From: Bacillus sp. SLBN-46 | GTDB taxonomy: Bacteria; Bacillota; Bacilli; Bacillales; Cytobacillaceae | Assembly: GCF_031453555.1 (NCBI RefSeq) | Contig: NZ_JAVIZM010000001.1 | Location: 2,115,001 to 2,179,000 of the forward strand | Direction: 5' to 3' | DNA: 64,000 nucleotides | Part shown: positions 1 through 7,978 of the stretch, piece after piece | Layout of the letters: each line of letters starts with the position of its first letter | Position numbering within the stretch: position 1 is the stretch's first letter | Position numbers and translations under genes: made by a program | The notes under the pieces: model-generated | The model's input: the letters and a program-made list of their open reading frames with translations, nothing else | What the model was told of the DNA's origin: nothing | The model's database searches: none

Positions 1-627
1 AGGGCAGAGAAAGAAATAGAAAACGGCTTTTATGTAAACCTAGGGATCGGAATGCCTACCCTTGTAGCCAATTATATGACAGCGGATAAACAGGTTGTCC
101 TGCAATCAGAAAATGGACTGCTTGGTATCGGTCCATATCCACATAAAGAAGAGGTGGATCCTGATTTAATTAATGCAGGCAAGGAAACGGTAACGGCAAT
201 TGCTGGTGCAGCTTATTTTGACAGTGCTGAATCATTTGCAATGATCCGCGGTGGTCATGTCAATATAGCGATTCTTGGTGGAATGGAAGTATCTGAAACT
301 GGGGACCTGGCAAACTGGATGATACCTGGAAAGATGATTAAAGGTATGGGTGGAGCCATGGACCTTGTTCATGGGGCTCGAAAGATTATCGTCATCATGG
401 AGCATGTAAATAAAAAAGGTGAATCGAAAATTTTAAAACAGTGTACTCTTCCTTTAACGGGAAAAGGGGTAGTCAACCGGATTATTACTGAGCGCGCAGT
501 CATGGATGTAACAGACTCCGGGCTAAGGCTCATGGAGGTTGCCGAAGGGTTTACTGTCGAGGATGTTGTTAATTCAACAGAAGCCACATTACATGTGGAT
601 GAAAATGTGAAACTAGAGGCTTATTAA
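1..627 (+). CDS. scoB: 3-oxoacid CoA-transferase subunit B, 5' end outside window
   Basis: Beta subunit of a succinyl-CoA/acetoacetate-type 3-oxoacid CoA-transferase, a cytosolic enzyme that moves CoA between an acyl-CoA and a 3-oxoacid. The frame is open through base 1, reading [15 protein letters not shown] before the first ATG at 52, so that ATG (GMPTLV) is internal and the true start lies upstream. The family signature [10 protein letters not shown] carries the glutamate that forms the CoA thioester. The partner alpha subunit is expected just upstream, outside the window. It ends at a hairpin terminator. The choice among ScoB, AtoA and similar beta subunits is by family only; substrate is not determined by sequence. 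Confidence 0.88.
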   Translation, partial: RAEKEIENGFYVNLGIGMPTLVANYMTADKQVVLQSENGLLGIGPYPHKEEVDPDLINAGKETVTAIAGAAYFDSAESFAMIRGGHVNIAILGGMEVSETGDLANWMIPGKMIKGMGGAMDLVHGARKIIVIMEHVNKKGESKILKQCTLPLTGKGVVNRIITERAVMDVTDSGLRLMEVAEGFTVEDVVNSTEATLHVDENVKLEAY

Positions 628-633
628 TAGTGG

Positions 634-668
634 AAGCAGGTTGTTCAAACGGACAGCCTGCTTTTTTG
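634..668 (+). terminator. intrinsic terminator after scoB
   Basis: An imperfect hairpin pairs AAGCAGG with CCTGCTT, extends inward with wobble pairs, and is followed by a run of six T. It lies directly downstream of the CoA-transferase stop codon. Confidence 0.75.
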
Positions 669-731
669 TAGGGATTTAAAAAGTGATGATATACTATTAC
701 TAAATTAAATCTTAATTAAGGGGAAGTTAGA

Positions 732-986
732 ATGAAAAAGAAAGCAAAACAAACAAGACAAGTTGCTCCAAAAAAAGATGATTCAGCCGTAACATTAAAA
801 GATCTAATTAATCCCAATTTAATAAAGCAGTTAAAAGAACAGCAGGATCAGTTGAAGGCGGAGGAAGAAAAAAGAAAGGAAGAGGAAGAACAGCGGAAAC
901 GGGAAGAACGTAGATTGAAGGAAAAAAACAAATCGTTTGAAGAACTTTTAAATGAGAGCGGGATGAATTGGAAGGAGTTTAAATAA
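732..986 (+). CDS. yqkE: YqkE family small charged coiled-coil protein
   Basis: 84-residue, highly charged protein of the YqkE (DUF3886) family; no function is established. Residues about 35-70 are almost entirely Glu, Lys, Arg and Gln and should form one long helix or coiled coil. There is no signal peptide or membrane segment, so it is probably cytosolic. The conserved ends are a basic N-terminus (MKKKAKQTRQ) and a C-terminal SFEELLNESGMNWKEFK. The start follows an AAGGGGAAG Shine-Dalgarno site. It converges on yqkF, the B. subtilis neighbour, with a shared terminator between them. Confidence 0.8.
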   Translation: MKKKAKQTRQVAPKKDDSAVTLKDLINPNLIKQLKEQQDQLKAEEEKRKEEEEQRKREERRLKEKNKSFEELLNESGMNWKEFK

Positions 987-1013
987 AAGGGGGAGCGGAT
1001 GCTCTCCCTTTTT
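986..1013. terminator. bidirectional terminator between yqkE and yqkF
   Basis: AAAGGGGGAGC pairs with GCTCTCCCTTT across the loop GGAT with one mismatch, followed by T on the plus strand and preceded by A-rich sequence giving U on the minus strand. It serves both converging genes. Confidence 0.75.
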
Positions 1014-1923
1014 AACGGTGTTCATTATAAATATTAGCTTTTGCTAGTTCTCTAATCATCATTATTTCTTCATTTGTCAGCGGTTGGCTTCTAACTGCAT
1101 TTGCATTTCTCTTAATTTGGTCGGTGCTGCTGGCACCAGCCACAACAGAGGCAACTGCCGGGTTAGCTAGATTATACTGAAGGGCAACCTCCGTAAATGA
1201 ACGAGACGAAGCCACTTTCTCCTTCAACAATGGCAAAATATCCTGTAGTTCTTCTAGAGTATAGTCTAAGTACCCTTTTTCAGAAGCCTTATCAAGTAGC
1301 TTATCGCTTAACAGTCCCTTTGCAAGAGGTCCGCGAGTGACAACGCTAATTCCATTCTCATGAAGAAGAGGTAATACTGTTTCTTCCGGTCTGCGGTCAA
1401 GTATGCTGTACTGCATCATCACAGACACGATACTAGACTTTTTTACGTATTCCCTTATCACATTCGGTCGAATCGACGATATGCCATAATAGCGAATGAA
1501 GCCTTCTGCTTTTAGTTCCTCAAATGCTTCGATGGTTTCATCAATCGGGTCATCAAGGGTACCGCCATGCAATTGATAGAGATCAATATAATCTGTACCT
1601 AGACGCTTTAGACTGTTTTTTACTTCTTCCTTAATATACGCCTTAGAAGGATCCCATGACCAGCCAGTTCGCTCCTTGTGCCAGCGGTTACCAACCTTCG
1701 TTGCAATAATTATTTGTTCGCGGACGTCTTTTAAGGCCTTGCCTACTAGTTGCTCATTATCGCCAAAATCATATAAATCAGCTGTATCAAAATAATTAAT
1801 GCCTTCTTCAAGTGCCGCTTCAATAATAGATCTTGCAGCCTTCTCCTCCGTGCCAATGGACATACAGCCAAGACCAAGCTCGGTTACAAATAAATCGGAT
1901 TTTCCTACCTGCCTTTTTTTCAA
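1012..1923 (-). CDS. yqkF: aldo/keto reductase, YqkF type
   Basis: 303-residue NAD(P)H-dependent aldo/keto reductase with a TIM-barrel fold, cytosolic. The N-terminal GLGCMSIG strand-turn and the catalytic set are visible: Asp and Tyr in DTADLYDFG, Lys in IIATKVG and His in LYQLHGG. The C-terminal part carries the cofactor-binding region (SVVAGASSTDQIKRN). Length is normal for the family. The physiological substrate is unknown. Its place beside yqkE, mciZ and nudF matches B. subtilis. Confidence 0.88.
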   Translation of the reverse strand: MKKRQVGKSDLFVTELGLGCMSIGTEEKAARSIIEAALEEGINYFDTADLYDFGDNEQLVGKALKDVREQIIIATKVGNRWHKERTGWSWDPSKAYIKEEVKNSLKRLGTDYIDLYQLHGGTLDDPIDETIEAFEELKAEGFIRYYGISSIRPNVIREYVKKSSIVSVMMQYSILDRRPEETVLPLLHENGISVVTRGPLAKGLLSDKLLDKASEKGYLDYTLEELQDILPLLKEKVASSRSFTEVALQYNLANPAVASVVAGASSTDQIKRNANAVRSQPLTNEEIMMIRELAKANIYNEHR

Positions 1924-1986
1924 AAAATCACACCGTCCTTTTCTATCATTTTAGTAAAGAAAAGGACAGACTACAAACGACAGGTA

Positions 1987-2118
1987 CTATTTTTGTGGAA
2001 CATTTTTAACCCAATCAGATACAGTGAGGTATTCCTTGTTATACTCCTTTAGCTTTTGTACAATCTCCCAGCCTTTGCCAACAAGAATGATTCCCTTTTC
2101 ATGCACATACACTTTCAT
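1987..2118 (-). CDS. mciZ: MciZ, peptide inhibitor of FtsZ assembly
   Basis: A 43-codon gene on the minus strand between yqkF and nudF, the same slot as B. subtilis mciZ. The product starts MKVYVHEKGIILVGKGWEI and continues with KLKEY and DWVKN, closely matching the recalled B. subtilis MciZ pattern (MKV, KG-V-LVGKAWEI, KLKEY, DW). In B. subtilis MciZ is a mother-cell sporulation peptide that binds the FtsZ C-terminal domain and blocks filament growth. The start follows a GGGGGAG Shine-Dalgarno site. Residues 9-19 are the expected beta-strand region. Assignment rests on similarity and synteny. Confidence 0.82.
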   Translation of the reverse strand: MKVYVHEKGIILVGKGWEIVQKLKEYNKEYLTVSDWVKNVPQK

Positions 2119-2141
2119 TCCATACTCCCCCAATTAAAGTA

Positions 2142-2150
2142 TGGTAAAAT
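2142..2150 (+). promoter_or_regulatory. extended -10 element upstream of nudF
   Basis: TGGTAAAAT fits an extended -10 (TG-N-TANNNT) about 40 bases before the nudF start. No convincing -35 was chosen. It lies in the divergent mciZ-nudF gap. Confidence 0.4.
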
Positions 2151-2189
2151 GTATGAGCAGAATATAGGAATAGAACAGGAGTGACCTTT

Positions 2190-2744
2190 ATGAGTAATCT
2201 CGAAGAAAAAACGCTCCATAGCGAAGAAATCTTTTCAGGAAAAGTAATTAGTCTTCATTTGCAGGATGTGGAGCTTCCGAACGGCAAGCAGAGCAAAAGA
2301 GAAATTATTAAACATCCGGGTGCTGTGGCAATACTAGCAATTACGGATGACAAGAAAGTAGTCATGGTTGAGCAATACCGGAAAGCGTTAGAAAGAACCA
2401 TTGTGGAAATTCCAGCTGGAAAGCTGGAAAAGGGAGAAGAACCCGCTCTTTGTGCTCGTCGAGAGTTAGAAGAAGAAACAGGGTACGAATGTGAAAGCTT
2501 GGAGTTACTCACTTCCTTTTATACATCGCCAGGATTTGCGGATGAAATTGTTCATGTATATCTTGCAACAGGACTAACCAAAAAGGAAAATTCAGCGGCC
2601 CTTGACGAGGATGAATTTGTTAATTTAGAAGAATTGACGCTCGAAGAAGCGCAACAATATGTGCAAGAACAAAAGATTTTTGATGCGAAAACAATTTTTG
2701 CTGTCCAATACTTACAATTACAAGAGGCGTTGAAAATTAAATGA
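2190..2744 (+). CDS. nudF: ADP-ribose pyrophosphatase (Nudix hydrolase)
   Basis: 184-residue Nudix hydrolase that splits ADP-ribose to AMP and ribose 5-phosphate, limiting non-enzymatic ADP-ribosylation. The Nudix box is complete: GKLEKG, E, seven residues, then RELEEETGY fits GX5EX7REUXEEXGU. I chose ATG 2190 over GTG 2181 because AGGAGTG at 2177-2183 sits six bases before it and would overlap the earlier codon. The C-terminus overlaps yqxK by four bases (ATGA), implying translational coupling. Confidence 0.9.
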   Translation: MSNLEEKTLHSEEIFSGKVISLHLQDVELPNGKQSKREIIKHPGAVAILAITDDKKVVMVEQYRKALERTIVEIPAGKLEKGEEPALCARRELEEETGYECESLELLTSFYTSPGFADEIVHVYLATGLTKKENSAALDEDEFVNLEELTLEEAQQYVQEQKIFDAKTIFAVQYLQLQEALKIK

Positions 2745-3904
2745 ACCGCTACTATGTAGATCTACATATTCATATCGGGCGAACGTGGACGGGGAAGCCT
2801 GTTAAAATTACAGGTGCTAAATCGCTTACGTTTACGAATATCATTGAACATGCAAGACATGAAAAAGGACTGAATATGATTGGAATTATTGATAGTCACT
2901 CACCCGAAGTGATTCTTGAAATGGAAAGTCTTATACAAAGTGGAGATGTGATTGAACATCCTGAAGGCGGTTTAGTGTTTGGGGATTTAACCGTTATCCC
3001 TGGTTCAGAATTGGAGATTTATGATGAACAATGTAAAGGCCCCATTCACTTGCTTTGTTATTTTCCAAACCTTTCTGTCATGAGGGAGTTCTCTTCGTGG
3101 CTTTCTGGCCACTTGAAAAATATTCAGTTAAGTTCCCAACGAATTTATGTATCAGGTCTTGTTTTGCAAAAGAAGGTAAAAGAGTTAGGTGGAATCTTTA
3201 TTCCTGCTCATGTTTTTACGCCATTCAAAAGTCTATATGGTAAAGGAGTAACCCAGTCATTAACGGAGGTGCTGGATTCCGAGTTGATTGATGGAATCGA
3301 ACTTGGATTAAGCTCAGATACCAGCATGGCGGATCAATTAAAGGAATTACACAATTATACCTTTGTAACAAATTCTGATGCCCATTCGCTCGCCAAAATT
3401 GCACGTGAATATCAAGTAATCGCGATGGAGGAGCCCACTTTCCAAGAGTTGCAAAAAGCATTAAAAGGTATCGACGGTCGGAAAATTGTCGCCAATTACG
3501 GGCTGGATCCATTACTTGGAAAATATCATAAAACAGTTTGCGTGGAATGTCTTCATTCTGTCCAAAATGACGAGCAACTTTGTACACAATGTGGGAGTAA
3601 CAAGGTCATCAAAGGAGTTGCTGATCGGATTCTTGAGCTTAAAACTGCAGAAGGAAGTCCAGTGTGGCGGCCTCCGTACGTCCATCAAGTACCGCTCGAA
3701 TTTATTCCCGGTCTCGGGCCCCGCTTACTCGAGAAGCTTGTGAATCATTTTGGGAGTGAAATGGCGATTTTGCATGAAGTTCCTTACGAGGCACTAAAAG
3801 AGATTGTCACACCAAAAATCGCCGAGCTGATTATGAAAGCTAGAGAAGGAAAGATAAACCTTGCTGCCGGCGGGGGCGGAAAATACGGAAAGATTGCAGA
3901 TTAA
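2741..3904 (+). CDS. yqxK: YqxK, EndoQ-like PHP-domain nuclease
   Basis: 387-residue protein of the YqxK family with the layout of endonuclease Q, which nicks DNA 5' of deaminated bases. Domains in order: a PHP metal-binding domain (YVDLHIHIGR near residue 5, IDSHS near 50, IPAHVFTP near 155, TNSDAHS near 212), a four-cysteine zinc site CVEC...CTQC at about 267-285, and a C-terminal helix-hairpin-helix region (FIPGLGPRLLEKL). All expected metal ligands look present. It overlaps nudF by four bases and ends at a terminator. EndoQ activity is known for a few archaeal and Bacillus relatives; for this protein it is inferred. Confidence 0.78.
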   Translation: MNRYYVDLHIHIGRTWTGKPVKITGAKSLTFTNIIEHARHEKGLNMIGIIDSHSPEVILEMESLIQSGDVIEHPEGGLVFGDLTVIPGSELEIYDEQCKGPIHLLCYFPNLSVMREFSSWLSGHLKNIQLSSQRIYVSGLVLQKKVKELGGIFIPAHVFTPFKSLYGKGVTQSLTEVLDSELIDGIELGLSSDTSMADQLKELHNYTFVTNSDAHSLAKIAREYQVIAMEEPTFQELQKALKGIDGRKIVANYGLDPLLGKYHKTVCVECLHSVQNDEQLCTQCGSNKVIKGVADRILELKTAEGSPVWRPPYVHQVPLEFIPGLGPRLLEKLVNHFGSEMAILHEVPYEALKEIVTPKIAELIMKAREGKINLAAGGGGKYGKIAD

Positions 3905-3911
3905 CGAGGTG

Positions 3912-3941
3912 AAACCGTCAGCTAGAGGCTGACGGTTTTTT
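3912..3941 (+). terminator. intrinsic terminator after yqxK
   Basis: AAACCGTCAGC pairs perfectly with GCTGACGGTTT across the loop TAGAG, followed by T. Confidence 0.85.
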
Positions 3942-3964
3942 ACATTAAATCTATTAAAATTTGG

Positions 3965-3992
3965 TCATAGATATACTAGACTGGCATAGAAT
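3965..3992 (+). promoter_or_regulatory. sigma-E type promoter for spoIIM
   Basis: TCATAGA, 13 bases, CATAGAAT. The -10 matches the sigma-E consensus CATACAMT at seven of eight positions; the -35 is weaker. Spacing equals that of the dacB promoter in this window. spoIIM is known as a mother-cell sigma-E gene. Confidence 0.6.
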
Positions 3993-4026
3993 GTATTAAT
4001 TGAGTCAAGTAGTAGGAGGAACGCAG

Positions 4027-4674
4027 ATGAAAAAACGATTGTACCAGTCCGATGCCGCTAGTTATTTCCGTGAGCACTCCTCAATTTTTTTATTTATTGT
4101 CATTTTGTTTCTAATGGGAGTTATCTTTGGAGCAATTGTCGTAAATAGCATGAGTATTACACAAAAGGAAGATTTATTCTATTATTTATCACAATTTTTT
4201 GGACAAGTCTCTGATGGTAAAGTATCAGAAGACAATGATTTATTTTTACAAAGCTTCTTTCATAACAGTAAGTTTATTGGGCTTATGTGGATATTAGGAA
4301 TCTCGATTATTGGTTTACCGGTCATTCTCATTCTCTTATTTATTAAGGGGATGGTTGTTGGGTTTACGGTTGGTTTTCTAGTTAGTCAAATGGGGTGGAA
4401 TGGGTTTATGTTAGCCTTTGTTTCTATCCTGCCGCAGAATTTGATTATCATTCCAGTGTTTATCATGATGGCTGCTTTATCAGTGATTTTCTCACTTAGA
4501 ATGATCAAAAAACAATTTATGAAAAAATATGCCCAGCCTATTATGCCGTTTTTTAAAAGATACATTATTGCCTTGATTGCAGCAGTCATCTTTATTTCCG
4601 CTGCCTCAGGAATCGAAGCCTTCTTATCTCCCTGGCTAATGAAAACTGTGGTGAGTTCAGGAGTTTTAAAATAA
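4027..4674 (+). CDS. spoIIM: stage II sporulation protein M
   Basis: 215-residue polytopic membrane protein, part of the mother-cell SpoIID-SpoIIM-SpoIIP engulfment machine that remodels septal peptidoglycan. Hydrophobic segments are seen near residues 22-42, 86-110, 115-150 and 176-200. ATG 4027 is preferred over TTG 4000 because AGGAGGA lies a few bases ahead of it and the length then matches the B. subtilis protein. It follows a sigma-E type promoter and is monocistronic. Confidence 0.92.
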   Translation: MKKRLYQSDAASYFREHSSIFLFIVILFLMGVIFGAIVVNSMSITQKEDLFYYLSQFFGQVSDGKVSEDNDLFLQSFFHNSKFIGLMWILGISIIGLPVILILLFIKGMVVGFTVGFLVSQMGWNGFMLAFVSILPQNLIIIPVFIMMAALSVIFSLRMIKKQFMKKYAQPIMPFFKRYIIALIAAVIFISAASGIEAFLSPWLMKTVVSSGVLK

Positions 4675-4686
4675 TAACTAATTAAT

Positions 4687-4716
4687 AATTATTATAAACT
4701 GTTGTTTATAATAATT
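4687..4716. promoter_or_regulatory. perfect 13-bp palindrome upstream of fur
   Basis: AATTATTATAAAC and GTTTATAATAATT are exact inverted copies separated by TGTT. The element ends four bases before the fur -35. It contains TTATAA half-sites like those of PerR boxes, but the spacing differs from the canonical TTATAATNATTATAA. It could also be an AT-rich 3' hairpin of spoIIM, though there is no clean T-run. Confidence 0.6.
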
Positions 4717-4720
4717 TTAT

Positions 4721-4749
4721 TTTGACTCTCTTTTCTCATCTGTTATAAT
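4721..4749 (+). promoter_or_regulatory. sigma-A promoter of fur
   Basis: TTGACT, 17 bases, TATAAT: a near-consensus vegetative promoter. The -10 runs into TGAGAATTAAC, which resembles a Fur half-site and might allow autoregulation. Confidence 0.75.
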
Positions 4750-4782
4750 GAGAATTAACAGTGGCGAGGGAGGGCATTCAGG

Positions 4783-5244
4783 ATGGAAACTAGAATTGAG
4801 AGAATAAAGAAACAGTTGCATTCAGCGAGTTATAAATTAACACCTCAGCGTGAGTCAACCGTTCGAGTTTTGCTAGAAAATGAAGAGGATCATTTAAGTG
4901 CAGAAGATGTGTACCTCCTCGTAAAAGAAAAATCGCCTGAAATTGGTTTAGCAACTGTTTACCGAACACTCGAATTGCTAACAGAACTAAAAATTGTTGA
5001 TAAAATTAACTTTGGTGACGGTGTTTCCCGCTATGACCTTCGTCAGGAAGGTGCGGCACATTTTCACCATCATCTTGTTTGTATTGAATGTGGAGCTGTT
5101 GACGAAATTCAGGAAGATTTATTAGAAGATGTGGAAGAGGTTGTAGAACGCAGATGGAATTTTAAAATTAAAGACCATCGACTGACCTTCCATGGAATCT
5201 GTTACCGTTGCCAAGATAAAGAAAAAGAAGAAAAAACTGAATAA
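4783..5244 (+). CDS. fur: ferric uptake regulator Fur
   Basis: 153-residue Fur-family metalloregulator; the syntenic gene of B. subtilis is Fur, the iron-dependent repressor of siderophore and iron uptake. An N-terminal winged helix (KLTPQRESTVRVLL, recognition helix around ATVYRTLELL) precedes a dimerisation domain with the metal-ligand cluster HFHHHLVCIECG and a second CYRC pair, forming the structural CxxC...CxxC zinc site. Length is typical. It has its own promoter and a striking upstream palindrome. PerR or Zur identity is less likely given the spoIIM-fur-yqzK-xerD order. Confidence 0.88.
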   Translation: METRIERIKKQLHSASYKLTPQRESTVRVLLENEEDHLSAEDVYLLVKEKSPEIGLATVYRTLELLTELKIVDKINFGDGVSRYDLRQEGAAHFHHHLVCIECGAVDEIQEDLLEDVEEVVERRWNFKIKDHRLTFHGICYRCQDKEKEEKTE

Positions 5245-5248
5245 CATA

Positions 5249-5286
5249 AAAAAGTCCTTTTTTACTGAAAGGGGCTTTTCTTTTTA
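5249..5286 (+). terminator. probable terminator after fur
   Basis: AAAAGTCC pairs imperfectly with GGGGCTTTT, with an inner TTT/AAA extension, followed by CTTTTT. The stem has a bulge. Confidence 0.5.
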
Positions 5287-5398
5287 TAGAGGACTACCTA
5301 AAAAGATGAAATAATTCCCCCTATTAATAGAGACTAGGTATAAAACTTGTACATTCTGGCATAGCTTTTACTAGTAATCATTAATTGGGGGAAGATAG

Positions 5399-5623
5399 AT
5401 GTCTTTTATTAAAGTAGCACTGCAAACAATAAAGGTTTTTATCCTTTTCACTGGGTGCACGATTCTCTTTTATTATGGTATCATGTGGGTATCTGAAGAA
5501 TATCAAAATTATCATCGCTATGATGAACCGGAAGGATCTGCACTAAAAGTGTCCAATGCAGTAGAAGAAGAAAGTTCTTCCTTGTTAGATCGGCTGATGT
5601 TGTTTTATTTAAATGGGGAGTAA
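5399..5623 (+). CDS. yqzK: YqzK family small membrane protein
   Basis: 74-residue protein of the YqzK (DUF4227) family, function unknown. One membrane segment spans about residues 8-30 ([19 protein letters not shown]), followed by an acidic soluble tail. It lies between fur and xerD as in B. subtilis. Its last codons contain the xerD Shine-Dalgarno site, so the two genes are probably translated from one transcript. Confidence 0.82.
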   Translation: MSFIKVALQTIKVFILFTGCTILFYYGIMWVSEEYQNYHRYDEPEGSALKVSNAVEEESSSLLDRLMLFYLNGE

Positions 5624-5627
5624 TGTG

Positions 5628-6521
5628 ATGGAAGATCAATTAAAGGATTTTATGCATTTTTTAATAGTGGAAAAAGGGCTGGCTAAGAATACGATTGTGT
5701 CTTATGAGCGGGATTTAAAAAGCTATCTTCATTATTTAAAAAATGTTGAATCCTTCCTATCATTAAATGATGTGCAACGCATTCATATTGTACATTTTTT
5801 AGGATTTTTAAAGGAACAAGGGAAGTCCTCTAAGACTTTGGCAAGGCATATCGCCTCGGTTCGAGCCTTTCATCAATTTTTATTACGTGATAAGGCAACA
5901 GATCAAGACCCATCTGTTTTAATCGAAACACCGAGGTTAGAGAAATCTTTGCCAAAGGTATTGAGTTTGCAGGAAGTAGAAGTTCTTCTAGAAACACCAA
6001 AGCAGAAAGACCACTATGGAATCAGAGACAAAGCGATGCTTGAGCTTTTATACGCAACAGGGATTCGTGTTAGTGAGTTAATTAGTTTAGATATTGAAAA
6101 TGTCCACTTAACCATGGGATTTGTCCGTTGTATTGGCAAAGGAAATAAGGAACGTATCATACCTATCGGGCGTACAGCTTCTGATTCCATTAAGCTTTAT
6201 TTAGATACTGGTAGACCACAATTTGTTTCAAAAAAACACCGGGAGCAGGCATTGTTTTTAAATCATCAGGGAAACCGATTAACGAGACAAGGTTTTTGGA
6301 AAATATTAAAAAAGTTAACAAAAGAGGCTGGCATAGAAAAGGAATTGACTCCGCACACACTCAGACATTCTTTTGCTACCCATCTATTGGAAAATGGGGC
6401 AGATTTAAGAGCAGTCCAAGAAATGTTGGGGCATGCAGATATTTCCACAACCCAAATTTATACTCATGTAACAAAAACAAGACTAAAAGATGTATATAGT
6501 AAATTTCATCCTAGGGCTTAA
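5628..6521 (+). CDS. xerD: site-specific tyrosine recombinase XerD
   Basis: 297-residue tyrosine recombinase that, with XerC, resolves chromosome dimers at dif near the terminus. An N-terminal SAM-like core-binding domain (about 1-90) precedes the catalytic domain. Catalytic residues are visible: Arg in GIRVSELI, Lys in GKGNKER, the [10 protein letters not shown] box, His in GHADISTT and nucleophile Tyr in IYTHV. ATG 5628 was chosen because GGGGAG lies about eight bases upstream and length matches B. subtilis XerD; the ATG at 5613 precedes that site. Synteny marks it as the housekeeping recombinase, not an element integrase. Confidence 0.93.
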   Translation: MEDQLKDFMHFLIVEKGLAKNTIVSYERDLKSYLHYLKNVESFLSLNDVQRIHIVHFLGFLKEQGKSSKTLARHIASVRAFHQFLLRDKATDQDPSVLIETPRLEKSLPKVLSLQEVEVLLETPKQKDHYGIRDKAMLELLYATGIRVSELISLDIENVHLTMGFVRCIGKGNKERIIPIGRTASDSIKLYLDTGRPQFVSKKHREQALFLNHQGNRLTRQGFWKILKKLTKEAGIEKELTPHTLRHSFATHLLENGADLRAVQEMLGHADISTTQIYTHVTKTRLKDVYSKFHPRA

Positions 6522-6553
6522 GAGATTAATAGTATGTAAGTCACAAAAGTGTC

Positions 6554-6585
6554 AAAAAGCTACCGAAATTTTCGGTAGCTTTTTC
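6554..6585 (+). terminator. intrinsic terminator after xerD
   Basis: AAAAAGCTACCGA and TCGGTAGCTTTTT form a perfect stem with a short AATTT-like loop and a T tail. Confidence 0.88.
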
Positions 6586-6702
6586 TTGTAATTTCCTAAA
6601 CATCTAGTAAAATAGAGATGTCAGACTTCCGACAAATAGAAAATTATTAGGTTTCATAATCCTAATTTAAAGAGGGAAACATAGTATTGTAATTTTACTA
6701 TT

Positions 6703-6716
6703 TGCAAACGGTTTCT
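6703..6716 (+). promoter_or_regulatory. cre-like site upstream of drm
   Basis: TGCAAACGGTTTCT agrees with the CcpA target TGWAARCGYTWNCW at 12 of 14 positions. It lies 24 bases before the drm start, where bound CcpA would block transcription. Confidence 0.4.
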
Positions 6717-6740
6717 ATAGATAAAAGGAGGAAGAATCGT

Positions 6741-7925
6741 ATGGCTGTAAATACATATAAACGAATTTTTATTGTTGTAATGGATTCAGTAGGGATTGGT
6801 GAAGCGCCAGATGCTGAACGGTTTGGAGATAAAGGCTCAGATACGCTGGGCCATATTGCTGAGAGAATGAATGGACTGAACATGCCCAACATGGGTAAGT
6901 TAGGTTTAAGTAATATCCGTGAACTGAAAGGCATAGAAAAAGCGGATAAGCCATTAGCATTCTACACTAAAATGATGGAAGCTTCTAATGGAAAAGATAC
7001 CATGACTGGGCACTGGGAAATCATGGGTTTAAATATTCAAACACCTTTCCGTGTGTTTCCTGAAGGTTTTCCGGATGAACTTGTTTCCGAATTGGAAAAA
7101 CGAACGGGTAGAAAAATTATCGGGAATAAGCCGGCAAGTGGAACAGAAATTCTAGATGAACTCGGTGAAGAACATATGAAAACAGGCGCTTTAATCGTCT
7201 ATACTTCTGCCGATTCAGTACTACAAATTGCGGCTCATGAGGATATTATACCAATTGAAGAACAATATAAAATTTGTAAAATTGCTCGTGAATTGACACT
7301 TGATGAGAAATATATGGTTGGTCGTGTTATTGCCCGTCCATTCTTGGGGGAACCAGGAAGCTTTAAACGTACAGCAAATCGTCATGATTATGCTTTAAAA
7401 CCATTTGACCGGACTGTAATGAGTGAATTGAAAGATGCGGGTCTAGATGTGATTGCCATCGGAAAAATTTCCGACATTTATGATGGAGAAGGCGTGACAA
7501 AGTCACTTAGAACGGTATCTAATATGGACGGAATGGATAAGTTGGTTGAAACCCTTGATATGGACTTTACAGGTATCAGCTTTTTAAACCTTGTAGACTT
7601 TGATGCATTATATGGTCACCGCCGTGATCCTGAGGGCTATGGAAAAGCATTAGAGGAGTATGATGCACGCTTGCCTGAAGTTTTTGCAAAAATGAAAGAA
7701 GACGATTTACTCATGATAACAGCTGACCATGGAAACGATCCTGTTGCCCCAGGTACAGACCATACGCGTGAATATGTTCCACTTCTTGTCTATTCAAAGA
7801 GTATGACTGAGGGTAAAGAAATTCCATTGAGAGAAACCTTTGCTGATCTTGGAGCAACTGTCGCTGAAAACTTCAGTGTAGAGATGCCTAAGTATGGAAA
7901 AAGCTTTTTAAATGAATTGAAGTAA
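6741..7925 (+). CDS. drm: phosphopentomutase
   Basis: 394-residue phosphopentomutase (DeoB/Drm), interconverting (deoxy)ribose 1- and 5-phosphate so that nucleoside sugars can enter central metabolism. Alkaline-phosphatase-like metal sites are visible in VVMDSVGIG near the N-terminus and in ADHGNDP and [12 protein letters not shown] near the C-terminus; the phosphorylated Thr is in DTMTGHWE near residue 90. ATG 6741 follows AAAAGGAGGA. It heads the drm-punA-pdp salvage operon, and a cre-like site upstream suggests catabolite control. Confidence 0.95.
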   Translation: MAVNTYKRIFIVVMDSVGIGEAPDAERFGDKGSDTLGHIAERMNGLNMPNMGKLGLSNIRELKGIEKADKPLAFYTKMMEASNGKDTMTGHWEIMGLNIQTPFRVFPEGFPDELVSELEKRTGRKIIGNKPASGTEILDELGEEHMKTGALIVYTSADSVLQIAAHEDIIPIEEQYKICKIARELTLDEKYMVGRVIARPFLGEPGSFKRTANRHDYALKPFDRTVMSELKDAGLDVIAIGKISDIYDGEGVTKSLRTVSNMDGMDKLVETLDMDFTGISFLNLVDFDALYGHRRDPEGYGKALEEYDARLPEVFAKMKEDDLLMITADHGNDPVAPGTDHTREYVPLLVYSKSMTEGKEIPLRETFADLGATVAENFSVEMPKYGKSFLNELK

Positions 7926-7978
7926 ATGAGTAGAATAAAAAAATGGCTATATTTAATAGCTTAAAAAGGAGTAAGAGG

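Noticed and set aside
3225..3587. 120-codon minus-strand frame inside yqxK
   Set aside because: Shadow of a conserved PHP-domain gene; no domain or ribosome site.
5628..6521. Tyrosine recombinase as a sign of a mobile element
   Set aside because: Length, motifs and the fur-yqzK-xerD-drm order mark it as housekeeping XerD; no att repeats or phage genes flank it.
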